Shown piece by piece: positions 57,984 to 64,000 of a DNA stretch of 64,000 nt. The notes below the pieces were generated by a model. That model made no database searches and was not told where the DNA came from. It saw only the letters and a list, made by a program, of their open reading frames with translations. A program made the translations under genes and the position numbers. This DNA is from Sediminibacterium sp. (lineage in GTDB: Bacteria > Bacteroidota > Bacteroidia > Chitinophagales > Chitinophagaceae), in NCBI GenBank assembly GCA_030158665.1, contig JAOASM010000034.1:47621-111620 (forward strand), given 5' to 3'. The first letter of the stretch is position 1; every line of letters starts with the position of its first letter.

Positions 57984-59438
57984 ATGAAGATCGCTGTAGC
58001 TAAAGGTGACGGAATAGGACCTGAGATAATGGAAGCTGTAATTGGCATATTTAATGCGGCTAAATTACCATTGGAGTATCAGTATGTAGATATGGGTAAA
58101 TGGGTGTTTGATAAAGGGTTTAGCAACGGAATGACCCCAGAGGCAAAAGAAACGATTGAAAACTTAGGCATCCTTTTTAAAGGGCCCATGGAAACGCCAA
58201 AAGGCAAAGGAGTGAAGAGTGTGAATGTAACAGCAAGAAAAACATGGAACACTTATGCAAACGACAGAAAATTCCAAACTTTAAGTGGGGTAGATACAGT
58301 TTTTAGTAAAGCTGGAGTGAATATTGATTTAACCATTGTGCGTGAAAATATTGAAGATACTTATGGTGGGATTGAGCACATGTTAACACGAGATGTTGCA
58401 TTGGCAAGAAGGTTTATAACAAGAGGTGGTAGTGAACAAGTCATTCGTTACGCTTTCGAAATGGCGCAGAAAAAAGGCGCTAGAAGAATCACTTGTGGAC
58501 ACAAAGCCAATATCATGAAATTGACGGATGGCTTGTTTCTAGAAGTGTTCAATGAGATTGCAAAAGAATATCCTAATTTAAAAGCAGATGATGTCATTGT
58601 AGATGACTTATGTATGAAATTAGTAAGTCGTCCTGACTTATTTGATGTGATTGTATTAACCAATTTACAAGGCGATATAGTAAGTGATTTATGTGCTGGA
58701 TTGGTTGGTGGGCTTGGTTTTGCGCCGTCATCAAATATTGGAGATCATATCTCTATTTTTGAAGCAGTGCATGGAACAGCCCCTGATATTGCAGGTAAAA
58801 ATATTGCGAATCCAACTTCATTATTGTTGAGTGGCTTGAATATGTTACGTCATCTTGGGATGATGGAGAAAGCGGCATTGATTGAAAATGCATTATTATA
58901 TACTTTGGAGTCTGGTATTCACACTGGAGATTTTGGAGACAAATCTATTCCTGCTGTAAATACCACTGAATTTGCAAATGCAATCATTGAAAATTTCGGC
59001 AAACAACCAAAGCACAATCCAAAACCTACACTACAAGACTTCGATTTTTTGCCTACAAATAGTCAGATCACAGAAAATCCAATGTTGTTAAGTAAGCAAC
59101 CATATGAGGCTCGTAAAATTTTAGGAGCAGACTTTTTTATAGAGTGTGAGCTACAGCCGAATGAAATTGCAAAAATTGCTTTAAAGCAAGCTACAGATAC
59201 GCTAAAATTGGTGACCATTTCAAACAGGGGTACACAAGTTTGGCCTACTGGGTCGGTTTACACGAATTTGGTTAATCAATTTAGAATACGTTTTGAAACA
59301 GATGCGACTAAAGCTTTAACACAGGATTCGATCATTAGCTTGTACAGTGCATTATCAAAAGATTTTCAAATTAGTTCGGTAGAACTTTTGAACATGTGGG
59401 GGGATAAAAAAGCGTATAGTTTAGCACAGGGTCAATAG
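57984..59438 (+). CDS. icd: Isocitrate dehydrogenase with C-terminal extension domain
   Basis: This TCA-cycle enzyme oxidatively decarboxylates isocitrate. The 484 residues comprise a beta-decarboxylating dehydrogenase core (about 1-335; GDGIGPEIMEAV, TIVRENIEDTYGGIEH, TNLQGDIVSDLCAGLVGG) and a C-terminal domain of about 140 residues, as in the Thermus/Rickettsia-type enzymes. At the coenzyme loop HGTAPDIAGKNIANP (from His263) the pair after AP is Asp-Ile, the pattern of NAD-preferring enzymes, rather than the Lys-Tyr of E. coli NADP enzyme. The NAD preference is inference. A paralogous isopropylmalate function is unlikely given the length and the isocitrate-type start. Confidence 0.85.
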   Translation: MKIAVAKGDGIGPEIMEAVIGIFNAAKLPLEYQYVDMGKWVFDKGFSNGMTPEAKETIENLGILFKGPMETPKGKGVKSVNVTARKTWNTYANDRKFQTLSGVDTVFSKAGVNIDLTIVRENIEDTYGGIEHMLTRDVALARRFITRGGSEQVIRYAFEMAQKKGARRITCGHKANIMKLTDGLFLEVFNEIAKEYPNLKADDVIVDDLCMKLVSRPDLFDVIVLTNLQGDIVSDLCAGLVGGLGFAPSSNIGDHISIFEAVHGTAPDIAGKNIANPTSLLLSGLNMLRHLGMMEKAALIENALLYTLESGIHTGDFGDKSIPAVNTTEFANAIIENFGKQPKHNPKPTLQDFDFLPTNSQITENPMLLSKQPYEARKILGADFFIECELQPNEIAKIALKQATDTLKLVTISNRGTQVWPTGSVYTNLVNQFRIRFETDATKALTQDSIISLYSALSKDFQISSVELLNMWGDKKAYSLAQGQ

Positions 59439-59563
59439 GGGGTCGATATTTAACCATATCAGCCTTAATTTGGCCTTATTTGCTATAAAATTGCCTTTTT
59501 CGGTGGGAAAAAATACATTTTTAGTGTAATTTCACGACTCAATTACAAATTAGCTTTTTACCT

Positions 59564-61198
59564 ATGGCAGAAGTAATATTAATGCCCCGTTTAAGTGACA
59601 CCATGACTGAAGGTGTTATTGCGGCTTGGCACAAGAATGTGGGGGATACCGTTAAAAAGGGCGATTTATTAGCCGAAATAGAAACGGATAAGGCTACCAT
59701 GGAATTGGAGAGCTATCAAGATGGTGTTTTATTACACATCGGCACGCCTCGTGGTGGCAAATTACAAGTAAACGACTTACTAGCAATATTTGGAAAAGCA
59801 GGAGAAGATGTTTCTGCTCTAATTGCTCAAAATACGGGTACGGCAAATGCACCTGCTGCAGTTCAAACAGCGCCTACCCCAGCGGCTGCACCAGCGACAA
59901 CGGCTTCTACACCAGCTGTAGATGTTTCAGCAATGGAAGAAGTGGTATTGATGCCAAGACTTAGTGATACGATGACAGAGGGGGTGATCGCAGGATGGCA
60001 TAAGAAAGTGGGTGACACTGTTAAAAAAGGTGAAGTATTAGCAGACATCGAAACCGATAAGGCTACGATGGAATTGGAATCGTATAAAGATGGTATTTTA
60101 TTGTACCAAGGTGCGCAAGCAGGGGAGAAGATTTTAGTGAATGATTTGTTATGCATCATCGGACAACAAGGTTTGGATATTGCACCAATAGTTGCTGCAT
60201 TAAAGGGCGGAGCTGCAACAGCATCTCCAGTACAAGCATCGGCTCCCGCAGCACAATCAGTAACAACAGCGCCAGCTATTGCAGCTACAACACCTTCAAC
60301 AACTCAAGTTGTGAATGAAGGAAGAATTTTCGCTTCTCCATTGGCTAAAAAAATTGCAAAAGAAAAAGGGATTGACTTAAAATTTGTAAAAGGCACAGGC
60401 GAACACGGAAGAATTACAAGAACAGATTTAGAAAACTATACTCCTGGTGCAGCTACATCGGTAGCTCAGTCAACTAGCGCGACACCATCTATGGTTGCTT
60501 CAGTGCCAGCTGGAACTGTAAGCTTTGTAGATACGACAGTATCTCAAATGCGAAAAGTGATTGCGAAGCGTTTAAGTGAAAGTTTATTCACTGCGCCACA
60601 TTTTTATTTAACAATGAAAATCAATATGGACGCTGCAATCAAGGCACGTACATTATTGAATGAAACTGCAACCGCTAAGATTAGTTTTAATGATATGATT
60701 GTGAAAGCAACTGCATTGTCATTGAAGCAACATCCAAAAGTAAATAGCAGTTGGATGGGCGATTTTATTAGAGAAAACCACCATGTAAATATTGGTATCG
60801 CGGTAGCGGTAGATGAAGGTTTATTGGTGCCTGTTTTGCGTTACGCTGATGGACTTTCATTGACTCAAATTAGTGGTTCAGTAAAAGAATTCGCTAAGAA
60901 GGCAAAAGACAAAAAATTACAACCTTCAGATTGGGAAGGAAGTACATTTACGATTTCTAATTTAGGGATGTTTGGCATAGATCAATTCACTGCAATTATC
61001 AATCCTCCAGATGCTTGTATTTTAGCTGTAGGTGGTATTGCTCAAGAGCCAGTTGTAAAGAATGGCCAAATTGTTCCTGGCAATGTGATGAATGTAACTT
61101 TAAGTTGTGATCACCGTGTGGTAGATGGAGCAACTGGAGCGGCGTTCTTACAAACACTTAAGAGCTTATTAGAAGAACCATTGAGGATGTTAGCGTAA
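59564..61198 (+). CDS. pdhC: Dihydrolipoamide acyltransferase E2 of a 2-oxoacid dehydrogenase complex, two lipoyl domains
   Basis: The 544-residue E2 has two tandem lipoyl domains, each with ETDKATMELESY; the lipoylated lysines are Lys43 and Lys166. Ala/Pro/Thr-rich flexible linkers separate them and lead to a peripheral-subunit-binding domain (ASPLAKKIAKEKGIDLKFV, about 263-300) and a catalytic domain ending in the DHRVVDGATGAAFL active-site motif (His near 517). It takes acyl groups from E1 to CoA; acetyl from pyruvate is most likely. No E1 or E3 gene is adjacent; a fused E1 is at 34-36 kb. A bidirectional terminator follows. Confidence 0.92.
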   Translation: MAEVILMPRLSDTMTEGVIAAWHKNVGDTVKKGDLLAEIETDKATMELESYQDGVLLHIGTPRGGKLQVNDLLAIFGKAGEDVSALIAQNTGTANAPAAVQTAPTPAAAPATTASTPAVDVSAMEEVVLMPRLSDTMTEGVIAGWHKKVGDTVKKGEVLADIETDKATMELESYKDGILLYQGAQAGEKILVNDLLCIIGQQGLDIAPIVAALKGGAATASPVQASAPAAQSVTTAPAIAATTPSTTQVVNEGRIFASPLAKKIAKEKGIDLKFVKGTGEHGRITRTDLENYTPGAATSVAQSTSATPSMVASVPAGTVSFVDTTVSQMRKVIAKRLSESLFTAPHFYLTMKINMDAAIKARTLLNETATAKISFNDMIVKATALSLKQHPKVNSSWMGDFIRENHHVNIGIAVAVDEGLLVPVLRYADGLSLTQISGSVKEFAKKAKDKKLQPSDWEGSTFTISNLGMFGIDQFTAIINPPDACILAVGGIAQEPVVKNGQIVPGNVMNVTLSCDHRVVDGATGAAFLQTLKSLLEEPLRMLA

Positions 61199-61216
61199 GA
61201 TCCTTCGATCAATATT

Positions 61217-61249
61217 AAAAAAGCCCGATCAATTTGATCGGGCTTTTTT
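61217..61249. terminator. Bidirectional intrinsic terminator
   Basis: Stem AAAGCCCGATCAA/TTGATCGGGCTTT with A- and T-tracts between the E2 gene and the convergent metalloprotease gene. Confidence 0.93.
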
Positions 61250-61251
61250 AG

Positions 61252-63675
61252 TTAGTCCAAATCGCATCCAATTGGAGCACCTGGAGGAATGACCACAGGC
61301 TTTGGAAGTGTGATTTTTTCAGGATCATTGATTCTGCTAATTGCGTATTGATAATGTGCTTTAAGCTTAGGATTGCTAATTGACAAAGTTGATAATTTAG
61401 ATTTCAATTGATTCAATCTATTGGCGCAAATACTTTTTACTTCAAAATTCGCATCAGCACTTTGACTCATGCCAATCAACCAACTTAATGTTTGTTGTTG
61501 CGTTTGCAATTGAACGGATCCAGCTAAACCAGTCACAGTTGGTGCATACCATGTCTTATCTAAAACGGCATCCAATACATTGTCCCAACCTAAGCTATTG
61601 GCTCTAGCTTTGTTTTGTACTAAGCGATTGGCTCTTTCTGCATTGAACAAGAAGGATAATTCAAAATCAACCAATGCTTCAGCTGGAGATAAGGCATCGA
61701 AACTTAATCCAGTTCTTTTTGTAAATAATTCTCCAACACCATAATACATTGGAGGTCTTGGAGGAATCAATTGTAAAATATTTTCAGGAATCGACAAGAA
61801 GCTAGGAGCTAAACATGCAAGGGCTGCATCTAAAGCTTTTTGTTGTATCGCATTGGATAAGATAGTTGGTTGTATTTGATTTTTATCTCCTCTAACACTA
61901 TACTGGTAATTTACCCCACCAATTAATTTTGTTACAGCTTCATATTGATAACGATGATAATTGTAAACAGGAACCAATGCATCTTCTAATTGTGCAAGGG
62001 GTGTACCCACTTTTACCGCTTCTTCGCTAAATTGTTGCATCGCTTTGTTGCGCACGGCAAACGTTTGTATTAAGCCATCAACAGCATCTGGCTGATTGTC
62101 CCATAGATGTGCATTAGGATGCATACCACCTGCAGCTCTTGCATCTGCATCTGCAATAAATTGCCATCCATTTTTTGAATTCTCTTCTAATAAATTATTT
62201 AAAGCTTTTGCTTCATCAGTGCCTTTTGCAAAATCTTGATATCCATAGGTGATGGCACGTTTGTCCCAAAGTCCAATTTCATCGGTATAGATTTTAGAAA
62301 AATCTAAAGCGCCACTTTCGTTTACAAAAATATTGGGATGAGGGTAGTCCATTACGGATGCTCTGTCATTAAAGCTTGACGCATAATTGTGTTGTAAGCC
62401 TAAAGTATGTCCTATTTCATGAGCAGATAATTGCCTTAAACGGTGTATTGCAGCTTTACGCATTGCTTCTGAAACTGCCTTTCCAGCTACATATGGTGAC
62501 AATAGTGCTGCAAAAATTAAATAATCTTGTCGCACTCTTAATGAGCCTAATGACACTTGCCCTTTGATGATTTCACCTGTTCTAGGGTCCACAACAGAAG
62601 CGCCATAGCTCCAACCTCTAGTAGAACGGTGTACCCAATTGATCATATTGTAACGAATATCCATTGGGTCTGCAGAGTCGGGAAGGATATATAATTGAAA
62701 TGCATTTTTATAACCTGCAGCTTCAAATGCTTGGTTCCACCACTTTCCGCCTTCTAATAATGCAGAACGAATAGGTTCAGGTGTACCATTGTCTAAATAA
62801 TATACGATAGGTTTTACTGCTTCGCTGATTGGAGCAGTAGGATCTTTTTTCTGTAGTCGGTGCCTATTGATCACCATTTGTTGAATAGGTTCACTAATAT
62901 CAGAACTGTAATCAAAATAACTAGTTCCAAAATAGCCACTTCGAATATCATATTTTCTTGGCGTGTAGTTGTTATCTGGCAATTCTACAAAACTGTGGTG
63001 CATTCTTACAGTAATAGCTTCTGGAGAGGGAGTTACAGACTGCACCAATCTTCCAGCATCCGATCCGCCAACAAAAGTAATGGTGGCTTCGAACTCGGCA
63101 TTTTTTGGAAAGTTCTTAGTGTTTTGAATATAGATCGCAGATCTGTTTTCATTGAGTGTGTAGCTGCCTTGTCTTGCACGTTTGATTTTATCTACCACGC
63201 CATGCGCATCTCTTAGGAAGAAGCTAGTTGCGTCAACTAATAATTTGCTAGAATTAGGATTTGTAGCATTGGCCTCTTCGGCTTCAATGGTAAAATTAAA
63301 TAAGATTGATTGTGCAAAAGATTGATCAACGGCTCTTTGTTCTCTTGTATCATTGGTTACCGCTCTATAATCCAAATTCGGCTGTGTTAATAATAATTTT
63401 TTACCAACTCGATTAAAATACACAATTCTTGAATCACCTAATTGACCTCTGTCAAGTCCGATATCATTGGATCCTAGCCCAGCAGGCAATGAGTTGACAT
63501 ATAAAAATGGTGTATTCAATTTATCTACCACTAAGTAGATTTTCCCATTCGCGTTGTCCCAATAAAAATCATAAAATCCTTTTTTTAATTCCATATTTTT
63601 TGTTTTCTCTGCAATAGTTCCATTTTGAGAGAATGCGAAAAAAGGGATCATTAACAATACAAGTATCTTGCGCAT
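61252..63675 (-). CDS. Exported zinc-dependent metalloprotease (metzincin, DUF5117/DUF5118-like)
   Basis: The 807-residue protein has a signal peptide (MRKILVLLMIPFFAFSQ) and a large N-terminal beta region typical of DUF5117/DUF5118 proteins. Its catalytic domain has the full metzincin zinc motif HEIGHTLGLQH (His419-His429 by my count) and a downstream Met-turn SVMDYPHP. The remaining C-terminal helices are of unknown function. The domain should be catalytically competent. Such proteins are abundant in Bacteroidota secretomes, but their substrates are unknown. No type IX secretion C-terminal domain is visible. It lies just upstream of the terminator of the H1-like gene, so it needs its own promoter. 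Confidence 0.88.
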   Translation of the reverse strand: MRKILVLLMIPFFAFSQNGTIAEKTKNMELKKGFYDFYWDNANGKIYLVVDKLNTPFLYVNSLPAGLGSNDIGLDRGQLGDSRIVYFNRVGKKLLLTQPNLDYRAVTNDTREQRAVDQSFAQSILFNFTIEAEEANATNPNSSKLLVDATSFFLRDAHGVVDKIKRARQGSYTLNENRSAIYIQNTKNFPKNAEFEATITFVGGSDAGRLVQSVTPSPEAITVRMHHSFVELPDNNYTPRKYDIRSGYFGTSYFDYSSDISEPIQQMVINRHRLQKKDPTAPISEAVKPIVYYLDNGTPEPIRSALLEGGKWWNQAFEAAGYKNAFQLYILPDSADPMDIRYNMINWVHRSTRGWSYGASVVDPRTGEIIKGQVSLGSLRVRQDYLIFAALLSPYVAGKAVSEAMRKAAIHRLRQLSAHEIGHTLGLQHNYASSFNDRASVMDYPHPNIFVNESGALDFSKIYTDEIGLWDKRAITYGYQDFAKGTDEAKALNNLLEENSKNGWQFIADADARAAGGMHPNAHLWDNQPDAVDGLIQTFAVRNKAMQQFSEEAVKVGTPLAQLEDALVPVYNYHRYQYEAVTKLIGGVNYQYSVRGDKNQIQPTILSNAIQQKALDAALACLAPSFLSIPENILQLIPPRPPMYYGVGELFTKRTGLSFDALSPAEALVDFELSFLFNAERANRLVQNKARANSLGWDNVLDAVLDKTWYAPTVTGLAGSVQLQTQQQTLSWLIGMSQSADANFEVKSICANRLNQLKSKLSTLSISNPKLKAHYQYAISRINDPEKITLPKPVVIPPGAPIGCDLD

Positions 63676-63697
63676 ATCAATTTATTTTAGTTGAAAT

Positions 63698-63723
63698 AAA
63701 AAATCCCGCATGAAGCGGGATTT
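63698..63723 (-). terminator. Intrinsic terminator of the H1-like gene
   Basis: Minus-strand stem AAATCCCGC/GCGGGATTT with a 5-base loop and a T-rich tract, 18 bases after the stop of the H1-like gene and just upstream of the metalloprotease gene. Confidence 0.85.
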
Positions 63724-63740
63724 ATATTGAGCTGATAAAA

Positions 63741-64000
63741 TTAAGCTGTAGGATTGTTATCCGTATTCGGAGTTTCGAAAAGTGTTGGTGCTACAACTGG
63801 AGCTTCTGTAGGAACTACTGGAGCCACAACAGGCGCTACTACTTTCTTAGGAGCTGTTTTCTTTTTTGCAGGAGTTGCTTTTTTAGCAGGTGCTGCTTTC
63901 TTTGCAACTACTTTTTTAGCAGGCGCTTTTTTCGCAACTGCTTTTTTAGGAGCTGTTTTCTTTTTTGCAGGAGTTGCTTTTTTAGCAGGTGCTGCTTTCT
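63741..64000 (-). CDS. Histone H1-like Lys/Ala/Pro-rich DNA-binding protein, C-terminal part (5' truncated)
   Basis: The frame runs from the window edge to TAA (complement of 63741-63743), giving the last 85 residues. Most of it is a basic low-complexity series (AKKA, APAKK, TPAKKK) like the C-terminal tail of histone H1 and of bacterial H1-like proteins (Hc1/HctB, AlgP type). The final 28 residues change to Pro/Val/Thr/Ala and end FETPNTDNNPTA. Family knowledge suggests non-specific DNA compaction. The N-terminus and any folded domain are outside the window. Confidence 0.85.
   Translation of the reverse strand, partial: KAAPAKKATPAKKKTAPKKAVAKKAPAKKVVAKKAAPAKKATPAKKKTAPKKVVAPVVAPVVPTEAPVVAPTLFETPNTDNNPTA
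63850..64000. repeat. In-frame 99-bp tandem repeat in the H1-like gene
   Basis: The segment beginning at 63850 recurs 99 bases on, from 63949 to the window edge, with almost identical sequence. It encodes the same Lys/Ala/Pro block (KAAPAKKATPAKKK and following residues), a 33-residue period. Repeat copies may vary between strains. Confidence 0.7.

Noticed and set aside
59040..59438. The C-terminal 140 residues of isocitrate dehydrogenase seen as a possible separate fused gene
   Set aside because: A C-terminal extension is normal for the long Thermus/Rickettsia-type enzymes and the frame is continuous.
63850..64000. Repeat series considered as a CRISPR array
   Set aside because: Repeats are in frame, have no unique spacers and encode Lys/Ala/Pro blocks of an H1-like protein.

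Overview
The window looks like chromosomal core sequence from a Bacteroidota bacterium, most likely of the Chitinophagaceae type (family-level placement is inference). The base composition is AT-rich. Several genes are preceded by the Bacteroidota -7 promoter box TAnnTTTG. There are gldA- and gldB-like gliding genes, DUF5686 and DUF1343 proteins, a fused alpha/beta E1 dehydrogenase and a 2-oxoacid:ferredoxin oxidoreductase alpha subunit. Genes are densely packed on both strands. No gene-free stretch exceeds 300 bases, and I saw no tRNA, rRNA, CRISPR array, prophage or insertion sequence.

Layout. 1-5 kb: the end of an RND-type exporter, a thioredoxin-like lipoprotein cotranscribed with gatB, and a two-PDZ exported protein. 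5-13 kb: alaS, an M23 peptidase with two small membrane proteins, a SnoaL-like exported protein, an AlkA-type glycosylase and ppc. 13-20 kb: the rod-shape operon mreB-mreC-mreD-mrdA-rodA, read leftward and followed by a metallo-hydrolase. 20-30 kb: purD, a POT peptide transporter, acs divergent from an MHS-type transporter with a small membrane protein, then gldA, eno, divIC/ftsB-like and nth. 30-41 kb: an orphan korA, a NodB deacetylase, a BI-1 protein, fused E1, an M19 dipeptidase, prfA, galE and a PhoR/PhoB-like pair. 41-64 kb: a glyoxalase-like hydrolase, a DUF5686 protein, pyrD, a thiolase, two tandem giant beta-propeller proteins, nadE with a DUF1343/NamZ-like gene, gldB, apaG, isocitrate dehydrogenase, an E2 acyltransferase, a metzincin protease and the end of a histone H1-like protein.

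Functional themes are central carbon metabolism (PEP carboxylase, enolase, acetyl-CoA synthetase, isocitrate dehydrogenase, E1/E2, KorA), envelope shape and turnover (Mre/Rod, M23, NamZ-like, NodB), translation (gatB, alaS, prfA) and an exported protein set.

The most distinctive non-genic signal is a recurrent -7 box placed only 3 or 4 bases before the start codon. It is exact at gatB, a metallo-hydrolase, gldA, the DUF5686 gene and pyrD, and occurs with one mismatch at gldB and nadE. This implies leaderless mRNAs and corrects several start codons. I found no convincing evidence of a wholly new multi-gene system. The best candidates for a second look are the leaderless promoter set, the divergent acs / long-loop transporter / small membrane protein module, and the tandem propeller pair.
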